From: an uncultured Alphaproteobacteria bacterium
Lineage (GTDB): Bacteria; Pseudomonadota; Alphaproteobacteria; Reyranellales; Reyranellaceae
DNA length: 7,770 nt
Assembly: GCA_903929895.1 (NCBI GenBank)
Contig: CAIYWM010000757.1
Location: forward strand, 1 to 7,770
Direction: 5' to 3'
Shown: one piece after another, positions 1-7,124 of the stretch
Layout: each line of letters opens with the position of its first letter
Position numbering within the stretch: position 1 is the stretch's first letter
Position numbers and translations under genes: made by a program
Notes under the pieces: generated by a model
Databases searched by the model: none
What the model saw: the letters and a program-made list of their open reading frames with translations, nothing else
What the model was told of the DNA's origin: nothing

Positions 1-314
1 CCGCTCGCGCTCACCGCCGCGACGCCGGTCACGAACTCGGTCTCGCCGAGCGACTGCTCGTCGGCCGGTCCCGAGGCGCGATACATCTCGCCGCACTGCA
101 CGAAGATGGTCGCGCGAATGTCGTGGCCGCTGGCCGTGTCGCTAAGCAACTGCGGCAGCAGGTAGGAATGGCCGCCGTCGCGTTCCCAGAGATGGTGATG
201 CGGATCGACGATCGGCAATCCGGGCTCGAGGATCTCCTCCTCGGTCAGCCCGAGCCAGTCCTCGCGCACGATGATCTGTCGACCGTGTCCCAGCAGCGGA
301 TCGTTCTCGGCCAT
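1..314 (-). CDS. Amidohydrolase family 2 (metal-dependent TIM-barrel hydrolase), N-terminal part
   Basis: The first 104 residues are visible; the gene runs off the left edge of the window. The fragment carries the motif VDPHHHLW at residues 36-43. Its HxH (H39, H41) matches the N-terminal metal-binding pair of the amidohydrolase 2 superfamily (COG3618-like, PF04909). Downstream, ATIFVQC and GETEFVTGVAA are also typical of this group. Members hydrolyse lactones, amides or decarboxylate ring acids; the substrate here cannot be told. The ATG at 314 is supported by a GGGAG ribosome binding site a few bases upstream, which overlaps the stop codon of the upstream solute-binding protein gene. Only 10 bases separate the two genes, so co-transcription and probably coupled translation are expected. 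No signal peptide is seen, so the protein is probably cytoplasmic. The family is clear; the specific function is not. Confidence 0.88.
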   Translation of the reverse strand, partial: MAENDPLLGHGRQIIVREDWLGLTEEEILEPGLPIVDPHHHLWERDGGHSYLLPQLLSDTASGHDIRATIFVQCGEMYRASGPADEQSLGETEFVTGVAAVSAS

Positions 315-324
315 CGCCTGCTCC

Positions 325-1314
325 CTACTCGATGCGAATGTCGGCGCTCTTCACCATCTCGGCGAAGAAGGCGATCTGCTTCTCACGGAAGGCCGTGAAC
401 TCGACGACCGTGTTGGCCTGCGTCAGCGCCCCCAGTTCGGCCAGCCGCTTCGCCACGGCCTCCATCTTCATGACGGCGTTGACCTCGGCATTGAGGCGCG
501 AGATCAGCGCGGGATCGGTGCCGGCCGGCGCGAACAGCCCGTTCCATTCCCAGGTCTCGAAGCCCGGCAGCACCTCCGAGATGGCGGGAACGCCCGGCAG
601 GACGTCGACCGGCTTGGGGCCGGTGTGCGCCATGCACGACACGTCCTTCGAGGTGAGCAGGGCCACCGTGCCCGGGACGTTGTTGAACAGCAGCGGGATG
701 CGGCCGGCGAACAGGTCGTTCCGGACCGAGCCCATTTCCTTGTAGGGCACGTGATTGATCTTGATGCCGGCCTTCTGGTTCAGTAGCTCGAGCGAGACGT
801 GCTGCACCGTGCCGATACCGGTCGAGGCGCAGTCGAGCGTGCCCGGCTTGCTCTTCGCCAGCGCAATCAACTCGGGGATCGTCTTGGCGGGGAACTGCGC
901 GTTGCGCACCAGCGTGACGGGCGTCACCATCGTCTGGGCGATCGGCAGGAGATCGCGCTTCGTGTCGTAGGTCAGCTTGCCCGCGAACAGCGACGGGTTC
1001 ACCGACTGGGCGGTGGCATCGTAGAAGATCGTGTAGCCGTCGTTGGGCGCGCGCGCCACGATCTGGGCCGCGATGGTGCCCGCCGCGCCCGGCTTGTTGT
1101 CGACGGTGAAGCTCTGGCCGAGCTTCTCGCCCAGCGCCTGGCAGTAGATGCGGCACACGACGTCCGCGGTTCCGCCGGCGCTGTAGGCGTTGACCACGCG
1201 CACCGGCTTTGACGGCCAGGCTTGGGCGCGAGCGATGGCCGGCGCCGCCAGGGTTCCCGCCGCGGCTGCGGCTCCAAGAAAGGTGCGGCGCCGAATGATC
1301 GCGTTCTTGGACAT
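325..1314 (-). CDS. TctC/Bug family periplasmic solute-binding protein with Tat signal
   Basis: This 329-residue protein has the size and motif order of Bug (tripartite tricarboxylate transporter substrate-binding) proteins. These bind carboxylates or related small molecules in the periplasm. A twin-arginine signal is visible: RRRTFLG at residues 8-14, an alanine-rich hydrophobic stretch, and probable cleavage after ARAQA near residue 32. Mature-protein family landmarks are VRVVNAYSAGGTADVV, then KPGAAGTIAAQIVARAPNDGYT (positions about 73-94), INHVPYKEMGSV, a central LLFNN, and LFAPAGTDPALI. An in-frame GTG at 1329 would add five residues. The ATG at 1314 is preferred because GGAGG (1320-1324) lies five bases before it, and the longer start would put that site inside the gene. 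No TctA/TctB membrane partner is in the window, so it may be an orphan Bug protein. The adjacent amidohydrolase suggests the bound ligand, or a derivative, is hydrolysed by it; that link is inference. Confidence 0.93.
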   Translation of the reverse strand: MSKNAIIRRRTFLGAAAAAGTLAAPAIARAQAWPSKPVRVVNAYSAGGTADVVCRIYCQALGEKLGQSFTVDNKPGAAGTIAAQIVARAPNDGYTIFYDATAQSVNPSLFAGKLTYDTKRDLLPIAQTMVTPVTLVRNAQFPAKTIPELIALAKSKPGTLDCASTGIGTVQHVSLELLNQKAGIKINHVPYKEMGSVRNDLFAGRIPLLFNNVPGTVALLTSKDVSCMAHTGPKPVDVLPGVPAISEVLPGFETWEWNGLFAPAGTDPALISRLNAEVNAVMKMEAVAKRLAELGALTQANTVVEFTAFREKQIAFFAEMVKSADIRIE

Positions 1315-1323
1315 TGCTTCCTC

Positions 1324-1353
1324 CGTCACAGGCAGTTCTTGTCGACTGTGACG
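1324..1353. promoter_or_regulatory. 8-bp inverted repeat upstream of the Bug gene (candidate operator or leader hairpin)
   Basis: CGTCACAG (1324-1331) is repeated exactly in inverted order as CTGTGACG (1346-1353), with a 14-base spacer. The arm centres are 22 bases apart, about two helical turns, which suits a dimeric regulator. The left arm touches the GGAGG ribosome binding site (1320-1324) of the solute-binding protein gene, so as RNA the stem could also limit translation. No convincing -35/-10 pair was found in the 1315-1440 gap. Confidence 0.45.
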
Positions 1354-1440
1354 AAGACTTCAGACACTGGGCATTGCCCGACAAGCGCAATCGGCATGGA
1401 TCAACTGCACGCCGGAACGAAAAACCTTATGCCGGCTCGC

Positions 1441-3348
1441 CTAGGCTTTTGCGCCCAGGGCCCGCACGACATAGCTGTTCAGACGGCGTGCAAAGGCGGC
1501 CGGATCGGACGGGATCTCGCCATCGAGGATGCAGGCCTGGTCGAGCAGCAAGTTCGCCAGATCGTCCACGTCCTGCGCACGGTCGTCCTTCTTCGCCGCA
1601 CCCAGCGCGCGGACCATCGCGTGCTTCATATTGAGCTCGAGGATGGGCTTGGCGCCGCTGCCGCGGTTCTGACGCTCGAGCAGGCGCTCCAGCTCGCGGT
1701 CCCTGCCCTGCGCGCTCGCCACCAGGCAGGAGGCACTGTCGGTGAGGCGCGTCGAGGCCTTCACGTCCCCAACCTTGTCGCCCAGCACCTGCTTCGCGGC
1801 CTCCAGCACGGCGGCATCGTCCTCGACGGCCTCGGCGGCGGCGTCCTTGGCCTTCGCCTCGTCGACGAGCGGGATCAGGCCGAAATCCACCTCGCCCTGG
1901 CTGAGTGACTTGAGCGGCTTGCCGTCGAACTCCTGCGGCAGGGTCGTCCAGAAGGCGTCGACCGGGTCGGTGAGCAGCAGCACCTCGACGCCGCGGGCCT
2001 TCGCGGCCTCGAGTTTGGGATTGGACTTCAGCCGGTCGAGGCTGTCGCCCACGAGATAGTAGATCTCGGTCTGGTTGGGCTTCAGGTCGGCCACGTAGTC
2101 CTTGATCGAGCGCGGCGTGTCGCCCGCGGTCGAGGCGAAGCGCGCGAGGCCGAGCAACTGGGCGCGCCGCTCCTGGTCCTCATACAGCCCTTCCTTGAGG
2201 ATCGGGCCGAAGGTCTCCCAGATCTTGCCGAACGCATCGGCATCCTTGGTGGCGGTGCTTTCCAGCTCCGACAGGACGCGGCCGACGAGGCCGCTGCGGA
2301 TCTGGCGGACCTGCGGATTGTTCTGCAGCATCTCGCGCGACAGGTTGAGCGGCAGGTCCTCGCTGTCGACCACGCCACGCACGAAGCGCAGATAGGCCGG
2401 CAGCAGCTCGGCATCGTCGGTGATGTAGACCCGCCGGACATAGAGCTTCACCCGCCCCTTGCGCGCCGGATCGGTGAGATCGAACGGCGGCGTGGTGGGC
2501 ACGAACAGCAGCACCGCATAGGACTGCCGGCCCTCGACCTTGTAGTGCAGGGTCAGCGCCGGCTCGTCGAACGCCATGGCGAGCGAGCGATAGGCCTGGG
2601 TGTAGTCCTCCGCCGTCACCTCGGATTTCGAACGCTGCCACAGCGCGCTCGCGGCATTGACCTGTCGCGCCTCGCCCTTGTCCTCGACCAGCTCGATCGG
2701 GAACAGCACGTGGTCGGAATAGGTCCGCACGATGCGCTCCAGCTCGTAGGGCTGGAGGTAGCGCGCCGCGTCTTCCTTGAGGTGCAGCACGATCTCGGTA
2801 CCGCGCGAAACGCGCGCCGCCTGTTCCGGCGTCGCGGGCGCCACCTCGAAGCCGGCACCGCTGGCGGAGATCCAGGTCCAGGCCTCGGCCGAACCGGCGC
2901 GGCGGCTGGTCACCTCGATGCGGTCGGCCACCATGAAGGCGGCGTAGAAGCCCACGCCGAACTGGCCGATCAGGCCCAACCCGTCCTTGGCGTCCTTCAG
3001 CCCCTTGAGGAAGGCCTTGGTGCCGGAGCGCGCCAGGGTGCCGAGATTGTCGATCAACTCCTGCCGGTCCATGCCGATGCCGTTGTCGGCAATGGTGAGG
3101 GTCTTGGCGATGGCATCGGGCTTGAGCCGGATGGCCAGGCGTTCGTCACCAGCCAGCAGCTCGGGCCGGGCGATGGCCTCGTAGCGGACCTTGTCGCAGG
3201 CGTCGGAGGCGTTCGACACCAGCTCGCGCAGGAAGACGTCCGTCTCGGAATAGACCGAGTGGATCATCAGGTTCAGCAGTTCGGCCACCTCGGCCTGGAA
3301 CTGGTGCTTCTCCGGGCTGCCCTGGGCCGCCGATCCGTCGCCGTTCAT
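1441..3348 (-). CDS. htpG: Molecular chaperone HtpG (bacterial Hsp90)
   Basis: This 635-residue protein is full length for HtpG (about 620-640), an ATP-dependent cytoplasmic dimeric chaperone that remodels client proteins together with the DnaK system. The N-terminal GHKL ATPase domain (about 12-225) shows [13 protein letters not shown] (41-53), with the general-base Glu at E42 and Mg-binding Asn at N46. It also has DNGIGM (88-93), [11 protein letters not shown] (128-138, the lid and glycine-rich region) and RGTEI (182-186). The middle domain has [11 protein letters not shown] (332-342); its R338 corresponds to the Arg that contacts the ATP gamma-phosphate. An Ala/Glu/Asp-rich segment (about 497-518) links it to the C-terminal dimerisation domain, which ends in ALGAKA. 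The ATG at 3348 is preceded by GAGGAA (3359-3364), ten bases away. The short gap to the autotransporter gene holds a good RpoH-type promoter, so the gene is probably heat induced and transcribed on its own. No terminator is evident after its TAG stop. Confidence 0.97.
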   Translation of the reverse strand: MNGDGSAAQGSPEKHQFQAEVAELLNLMIHSVYSETDVFLRELVSNASDACDKVRYEAIARPELLAGDERLAIRLKPDAIAKTLTIADNGIGMDRQELIDNLGTLARSGTKAFLKGLKDAKDGLGLIGQFGVGFYAAFMVADRIEVTSRRAGSAEAWTWISASGAGFEVAPATPEQAARVSRGTEIVLHLKEDAARYLQPYELERIVRTYSDHVLFPIELVEDKGEARQVNAASALWQRSKSEVTAEDYTQAYRSLAMAFDEPALTLHYKVEGRQSYAVLLFVPTTPPFDLTDPARKGRVKLYVRRVYITDDAELLPAYLRFVRGVVDSEDLPLNLSREMLQNNPQVRQIRSGLVGRVLSELESTATKDADAFGKIWETFGPILKEGLYEDQERRAQLLGLARFASTAGDTPRSIKDYVADLKPNQTEIYYLVGDSLDRLKSNPKLEAAKARGVEVLLLTDPVDAFWTTLPQEFDGKPLKSLSQGEVDFGLIPLVDEAKAKDAAAEAVEDDAAVLEAAKQVLGDKVGDVKASTRLTDSASCLVASAQGRDRELERLLERQNRGSGAKPILELNMKHAMVRALGAAKKDDRAQDVDDLANLLLDQACILDGEIPSDPAAFARRLNSYVVRALGAKA

Positions 3349-3383
3349 TGCGCTTGAATTCCTCGCGGTTGATTTTCCGGCGG

Positions 3384-3414
3384 TGGATATAGGAAAAGCA
3401 GCGCAGACGGCAAG
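3384..3414 (-). promoter_or_regulatory. Candidate RpoH (sigma-32) heat-shock promoter of htpG
   Basis: Read on the minus strand, CTTG (3414-3411) is followed by 17 bases and then CCTATATCCA (3393-3384). This fits the pattern CTTG-N17/18-CYTATNTNNG described for alphaproteobacterial heat-shock promoters at every defined position except the last G. It sits just after the autotransporter stop codon and would give a leader of roughly 30 bases before the htpG ATG. The same bases also read as a weak sigma-70 site (TTGCCG-N16-TATATC), so dual recognition is possible. Confidence 0.7.
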
Positions 3415-3427
3415 AGTGTCCGGCGCT

Positions 3428-6319
3428 CTACCAGGTCATGCGGAAGCCGGCGGTGAGAGCATGGGCATTGTCCTGTCCGGAGATCTCGCCCTCGTAGCGG
3501 AGATAGATCGATGTCGCGTCGGCAATGGCCGTGGTGGCGGCGAGGCCCAGCACGACGCCGTTGCGCTGCGGCGCCACGCCGTAGGTCGTGAAGGGCGCGG
3601 CCGGCGCGCCGGCGAACGAGGCCGTCACCGGCCGCGCCGTGTCGGCATATTCGTGGCTCCAGCCCAGCCGCACCTTCATCGCCAGCCGATCGCGCCAGCC
3701 CAGGTCCATCGAGCCGCCGAGCTGCGCGCCCAGCACCGTGCGCAGCGAGTTCGTCGTCTGCTGCGCCACCGACAGGTTGAGCGAGTCCGCGCCCGTCTCG
3801 GTGAAGGCGTTCTGGGTGCCGGTATAGGCCTGCAGCCGAACGAACGGCGTGATGAACGCATTCGCCATGCCACCGATATCGAACCGATAACCCGTCTCGA
3901 TCTGGCCGTAGAACTGGTTGGCACCGGTGAAGCCGTAGGCCGTGCGCAGCGCCAGGCCCGGGATCACGATGCTGCGCCACATCTGGTTGGCGGAGTAGGC
4001 ATAGCCCGCAATGGCGTCGGCGTAGACCTTGCCCTCGCTGTAGTTGGCGTAGACGCCAGCCTGGACGGTGTTGGAGTTGCCGGCGCCGCTGAAGCCGCCG
4101 ACCCACTGGTTGGCGTTCTGGTAGCCGACCGTCGCGCCGACCCGCAGGCCTTGCGCCACGAGGCGATCGAGGCCGCCGGCGAAGCCGCCGACATTATAGG
4201 TCAGTGCGCCGCTATTGCTGCCGCCGTTGCTGATTGTGCCCAGCCCACCGAGCGCACCGCCCCAAGCGTTCCACAGGGCGGGAGAAGCCGTGTCGCAGGC
4301 GACATCGCAGGCTTCGGCCAGTGCGACGCGGTTCGAGCCGTCCAGACCGCCGCCACCGCCAGCCTGTCCGGCGAAGTTGCTGAGGAAGAGTTGGGTGCCT
4401 TGGACCATCGAGCTCGAGAAGCCGGAATAGTTCTGGCCGCTGATGGCGTTCATCACCGTCTGGCCCTGCTGGGTGGAAAGGCCCGCGAGCGCCGTGACGA
4501 CGGTGGCGTAGTCGCCGGTCGCATTCGGTGCTGTGGCGTCGAGCACCGCGCCGACCGCCGCCTGATTGGGCGTCAGGGCCGCCTGCGCAAAGCCACCGAC
4601 CTGCAGGTTGAGGTAGGCGTTGTTGGCGTCGTAGCTCAGCGTCGGGATGAGAAACGGCAAGGTGCTGGTCGCCGACTGAAAGGCGCCGCTCAATCCGCCC
4701 GTTGCCGTCACCAGCGTGTAGCTGGAGCGGAGCGCGAAGGTGCCGGGCTGGGCAATGACCTGCAGGCCGCCGTCCAGTCTCGCGGTGCCGTCCACCAGGA
4801 GCCGATCGGCGGCGGTCGGTGACACGCGCATTCCCATCGTGCCGGCCGCCGTCTGGACGAAGGTGCCGCTGATCTGGTGTGTCGCGCCGGCGCCGGCGGC
4901 GCTGATGCCAAGCCAGCCGCTGTTCTCGAAGCGGGCATAGGATCCGGCCGCGATCGACACCAGGCCGTCGATGATGCCGTTGTTGACGACGATCGATCCC
5001 ATCGACGTGGCGTCGGTCTGGATGGCGTATCCGCCCGGCGCGGCGTTGATCGTGCCCGCGTTCAGCAGCGTGCTGAAATCGCCCGACATCTGCACGGCTG
5101 TGCCACCGACGCCCGTCACGCCGATCGTGCCGTAGTTGGTCACGACGCCATAGGTGCCGTTGCTGATGCCGATGCTGTTGGCCCCCATCATCAGGATGGA
5201 CCCGTTGTTGACGACGTCGTCGCCCGCGCCGTTGATCGCCACCGCGCCGGCGGCACCGGAGGTGAGATTGGCTGAATTGGTGACTGGATTGTAAAGCCCT
5301 GGGATGTTGATGGTGTAGGCCTTCGTCACACCCCCCTCGACGTACACGCCGATGACGGTGCCGCCATAGGTCGAATTTGCCGACGTCACCTCGGCGCCCG
5401 ACACGGTGATCTCCGTCCAGGTCGCAACGCCCGCCGCGTCGACGGAGACGGCCCAGGCATGTGGCCTGAGGTCGGTGCCGATGGAATCGGCAACAAGATT
5501 ATAGGTATTGGCCCGGCCGCCGCTGGTGATGCCCTCGAAATGCGTGAAGAGGGAATCCGGAGCATCGTATCGCGTGAAGACGCTCGTCGTCTGATTGTAG
5601 ATGTAGCCATGCTCCGTCGGGATGAGCACAGGCCCGGGTCCCGAGTTTTCGCCGTAGCCGCCGGCGATCTTGTTGCCGTAGACGCCGTAGGCCGTGGTGC
5701 TGAGCGCGCCCGGCTTGTTGTTGTTCGTGAACGTTGCGGTCGGGATGTCGTAGATGAAGGCATTCCCGGTCGCGAGCATGGTGTCGTAGTTGCCGACGAC
5801 CTGATTACCGAAGTTGCTATGGGCAATCGTGAACAGCGTGAGATTGCCGGGGGTACTGGGATAGCGCAGCGTCGTGAGCTGCGATGCGGACGGCGCCGCT
5901 GCATCGAACAGATACCCGAGATCATAGGGGCTGGACGCCGCCGTTATGTAGCTTCCGACGACACGCAGGATGCCCGTGGAAGATCCGAAACTCGGCCCGT
6001 AGGGGGTGCTGCTGAGGGCACCGGGATAGTTCGACTGGTTCGCCGTCGCCGTCGGAAACGGATTGATGGTGTCGGCGGGCACTCCGAAGAGCAATCCCCC
6101 GGTATTGCCGCCGCTTCCCGGGATCGAGTAGTTGCCGGTCATGTTGCCACCGCGAATACCGGTGACCGTCGTGATGTTGCTGCTTCCGTATTGATAGGTC
6201 TTGAAGCTCAGTTGGGCCTGCGCCGTTCCGGGCAAGGTGCAGAGAACGACCATGCCGATCTGAAAGCCGACGGTGAGCAACGAGCCACCAACGGCGCCTC
6301 GGATCCCGGTCTCGCCCAT
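3428..6319 (-). CDS. Type Va autotransporter: HAF-like repeat and beta-helix passenger, C-terminal beta-barrel
   Basis: This is a 963-residue secreted or surface protein. A signal peptide fills residues 1-35: a hydrophobic core [18 protein letters not shown], then AQA and probable cleavage. Residues about 53-341 hold roughly six degenerate units built on G-(V/I)-(V/A)-G-(N/S)-Y and then a (Y/F)-(I/L)-(Y/F)-(D/N) strand, resembling HAF-type extracellular repeats. Residues about 362-475 are beta-helix-like, with N-x-G-(T/S)-I turns spaced 20-26 residues apart. Next come an autochaperone-like segment (about 472-580), a helical linker starting [13 protein letters not shown], a CxxxC pair (C671, C675), and a beta-barrel (about 680-963, PF03797-like) ending in FRMTW with the terminal aromatic residue expected of outer-membrane proteins. 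The barrel would insert through the Bam complex and export the passenger. An in-frame TTG at 6403 adds 28 residues, but the ATG at 6319 is preferred: GAGGA (6326-6330) lies six bases upstream and the signal peptide then starts normally. The passenger has no recognised catalytic motif, so its role (adhesion, aggregation or other) is unknown. Confidence 0.9.
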   Translation of the reverse strand: MGETGIRGAVGGSLLTVGFQIGMVVLCTLPGTAQAQLSFKTYQYGSSNITTVTGIRGGNMTGNYSIPGSGGNTGGLLFGVPADTINPFPTATANQSNYPGALSSTPYGPSFGSSTGILRVVGSYITAASSPYDLGYLFDAAAPSASQLTTLRYPSTPGNLTLFTIAHSNFGNQVVGNYDTMLATGNAFIYDIPTATFTNNNKPGALSTTAYGVYGNKIAGGYGENSGPGPVLIPTEHGYIYNQTTSVFTRYDAPDSLFTHFEGITSGGRANTYNLVADSIGTDLRPHAWAVSVDAAGVATWTEITVSGAEVTSANSTYGGTVIGVYVEGGVTKAYTINIPGLYNPVTNSANLTSGAAGAVAINGAGDDVVNNGSILMMGANSIGISNGTYGVVTNYGTIGVTGVGGTAVQMSGDFSTLLNAGTINAAPGGYAIQTDATSMGSIVVNNGIIDGLVSIAAGSYARFENSGWLGISAAGAGATHQISGTFVQTAAGTMGMRVSPTAADRLLVDGTARLDGGLQVIAQPGTFALRSSYTLVTATGGLSGAFQSATSTLPFLIPTLSYDANNAYLNLQVGGFAQAALTPNQAAVGAVLDATAPNATGDYATVVTALAGLSTQQGQTVMNAISGQNYSGFSSSMVQGTQLFLSNFAGQAGGGGGLDGSNRVALAEACDVACDTASPALWNAWGGALGGLGTISNGGSNSGALTYNVGGFAGGLDRLVAQGLRVGATVGYQNANQWVGGFSGAGNSNTVQAGVYANYSEGKVYADAIAGYAYSANQMWRSIVIPGLALRTAYGFTGANQFYGQIETGYRFDIGGMANAFITPFVRLQAYTGTQNAFTETGADSLNLSVAQQTTNSLRTVLGAQLGGSMDLGWRDRLAMKVRLGWSHEYADTARPVTASFAGAPAAPFTTYGVAPQRNGVVLGLAATTAIADATSIYLRYEGEISGQDNAHALTAGFRMTW
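4895..5236 (-). repeat. Beta-helix-like coil repeats in the autotransporter passenger
   Basis: Residues about 362-475 contain [28 protein letters not shown] and FENSGWL, with the turn Asn at residues 371, 395, 420, 446 and 466. The spacing of 20-26 residues fits rungs of a right-handed beta-helix, the usual autotransporter passenger fold. Confidence 0.65.
5297..6163 (-). repeat. Degenerate HAF-like protein repeats in the autotransporter passenger (about 6 units)
   Basis: Residues about 53-341 can be laid out as units starting near residues 53, 111, 169, 215, 269 and 321. Recurring parts are NMTGNYS, RVVGSYI, QVVGNYD, KIAGGYG and TVIGVYV, each followed, except after the last, truncated unit, by a strand such as GGLLFG, LGYLFD, NAFIYD or HGYIYN. 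A PGALS(S/T)T(P/A)YG phrase closes two of the units. The pattern is seen by eye; unit borders are approximate and the DNA is not conserved enough to be a nucleotide repeat. Confidence 0.6.
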
Positions 6320-6333
6320 GAACTGTCCTCGCT

Positions 6334-6438
6334 CCGGTCGGCTTCGGATCTTGTCACCAAGCCAACGACCGGCAAGGTACCCGGTCGCCCGGGATGCAAG
6401 CAAACAAAGTCTGAAGGAACGGCTCCCGCGTCGACCGG
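6334..6438. promoter_or_regulatory. Cluster of inverted CCGGTCG heptamers upstream of the autotransporter
   Basis: Four exact copies of CCGGTCG occur in alternating orientation: 6334-6340 (forward), 6366-6372 (reverse), 6381-6387 (forward) and 6432-6438 (reverse). The middle two form a 7-8-7 inverted repeat around CAAGGTAC. The heptamer also occurs singly inside genes in this window, so it is not rare, but four copies in 105 bases just upstream of a start codon is a clear excess. A very weak promoter-like pair (TTGCCG 6375-6370, N16, CAAGAT 6353-6348) overlaps the inverted repeat. Confidence 0.4.
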
Positions 6439-6460
6439 AATGGAACGTCCGACGCGCGGC

Positions 6461-6476
6461 GGCCTGCGCGCAGGCC
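6461..6476. terminator. 16-base perfect palindrome downstream of ppa (possible terminator hairpin)
   Basis: GGCCTGCGCGCAGGCC is a perfect palindrome that as RNA gives a 6-bp GC stem with a CGCG tetraloop. It begins about 24 bases after the ppa stop codon, a normal place for a 3'-end hairpin. There is no U-run after it on the minus strand, so it is not a classical intrinsic terminator. It could stabilise the ppa transcript end or assist Rho-dependent termination. Confidence 0.35.
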
Positions 6477-6499
6477 CCTTCGTGGGGAAGTCGCTCCGG

Positions 6500-7033
6500 T
6501 CAGCGCTTCTGCTTGGCCCGCTCGATCGCTTCCGTGATGAGGCGCCTCGCCTCGTCGACGTCGCCCCAGCCGAGCAGCTTCACCCACTTGCCGGGTTCGA
6601 GGTCCTTGTAGTGGATAAAGAAATGCTCGATCTGCTGGCGCGTGATCTCCGGCAGATCGCCGACAGTCTTCACGTGCACGTAGCGCTGGGTCAGCTTGGG
6701 CGACGGCACGGCGATGATCTTCTCGTCGCCGCCGCCATCGTCCTCCATGCGCAGCACGCCGATCGGGCGCACGTTGATCACGGCGCCGGGAATGATCGGA
6801 CGGGTGTTGGCGACCAGCACGTCGATCGGATCACCGTCGTCCGACAGGGTATGCGGCACGAAGCCGTAATTCCCCGGATAGCGCATGGGCGTGTACAGGA
6901 AGCGGTCGACCACCAGGGCGCCGGCTTCCTTGTCCATCTCGTACTTGATGGGCTCGCCGCCGATCGGCACTTCGATGATGGCGTTCACGTCGTCGGGCGG
7001 CCGGTGGCCGATGGCAATGGCTTCGAGTTTCAT
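6500..7033 (-). CDS. ppa: Inorganic pyrophosphatase, family I (soluble)
   Basis: This 177-residue cytoplasmic enzyme hydrolyses pyrophosphate to two phosphates and so pulls biosynthetic reactions forward. The length matches bacterial hexameric family I enzymes (about 175). The signature DGDPIDV is at 66-72 with the metal-binding aspartates D66, D68 and D71. The rest of the active site is also present, each one position later than in the E. coli enzyme: E21, K30, E32, R44, Y56, D98, D103, K105, Y142 and K143. The enzyme should be active. The ATG at 7033 gives the canonical N-terminus. No clear Shine-Dalgarno precedes it (the leader reads GGTAAGTATCGCGTC), and the upstream terminator leaves under 40 bases for a promoter, so the mRNA may be leaderless or nearly so. 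A short palindrome follows the stop. Confidence 0.97.
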   Translation of the reverse strand: MKLEAIAIGHRPPDDVNAIIEVPIGGEPIKYEMDKEAGALVVDRFLYTPMRYPGNYGFVPHTLSDDGDPIDVLVANTRPIIPGAVINVRPIGVLRMEDDGGGDEKIIAVPSPKLTQRYVHVKTVGDLPEITRQQIEHFFIHYKDLEPGKWVKLLGWGDVDEARRLITEAIERAKQKR

Positions 7034-7040
7034 GACGCGA

Positions 7041-7068
7041 TACTTACCGGAGCCGCGCCAAACCGCAA
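7041..7068 (-). promoter_or_regulatory. Weak candidate promoter of ppa
   Basis: On the minus strand, TTGCGG (7068-7063) and TAAGTA (7046-7041) are 16 bases apart. Both match the sigma-70 consensus poorly. It is the only plausible pair between the terminator hairpin and the ppa start. A start site 6-7 bases further on would fall at or next to the ATG at 7033. Confidence 0.25.
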
Positions 7069-7109
7069 AAAAGAAACCGGCGGCCCTTGCGGGCCGCCGG
7101 TTCTTTTTT
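7067..7109 (-). terminator. Strong intrinsic terminator of the MFS gene, probably bidirectional
   Basis: AACCGGCGGCCC (7075-7086) pairs perfectly with GGGCCGCCGGTT (7091-7102) around the 4-base loop TTGC, a 12-bp mostly GC stem. A-rich (7067-7076) and T-rich (7101-7109) tracts flank it, so it has a U-run in either direction. On the minus strand it begins about 15 bases after the MFS stop codon (TGA, 7125-7127) and ends the transporter transcript. All genes here run leftward, so the plus-strand activity has no visible client. Confidence 0.93.
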
Positions 7110-7124
7110 GTCGCAGAGGACGCG

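Larger units (their letters stand above)
6329..6501. repeat. 11-bp direct repeat at both ends of the ppa-autotransporter gap
   Basis: TCGCTCCGGTC occurs at 6329-6339 (beside the autotransporter ribosome binding site) and again at 6491-6501 (overlapping the ppa stop codon). The match does not extend beyond 11 bases on either side. It may be chance in GC-rich DNA or a remnant of a small duplication or insertion. Confidence 0.35.

Noticed and set aside
1315..1329. Longer Bug start at GTG 1329
   Set aside because: The GGAGG site would lie inside the coding region, while the ATG at 1314 has ideal spacing from it.
383..1390. 335-codon minus-strand frame overlapping the Bug gene
   Set aside because: It is a different frame of the same DNA; the Arg- and Gly-rich product has no family features while the 325-1314 frame is a clear Bug protein.
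1411..1436. GCCGG...CCGGC inverted repeat after htpG as a terminator
   Set aside because: The stem is only 5 bp with a 16-base loop, and no U-run follows on the minus strand.
3383..4822. 479-codon open frame on the plus strand
   Set aside because: It is antisense to the autotransporter barrel, whose protein features are unmistakable. The translation shows no motif and is a composition artefact.
6380..6393. CCCGG-TCGC-CCGGG hairpin upstream of the autotransporter
   Set aside because: A 5-bp dyad of this base composition is expected by chance; it was kept only as part of the heptamer cluster.
6320..6403. Longer autotransporter start at TTG 6403
   Set aside because: It would place 28 charged residues ahead of a normal signal peptide, and a good ribosome binding site precedes the ATG at 6319.
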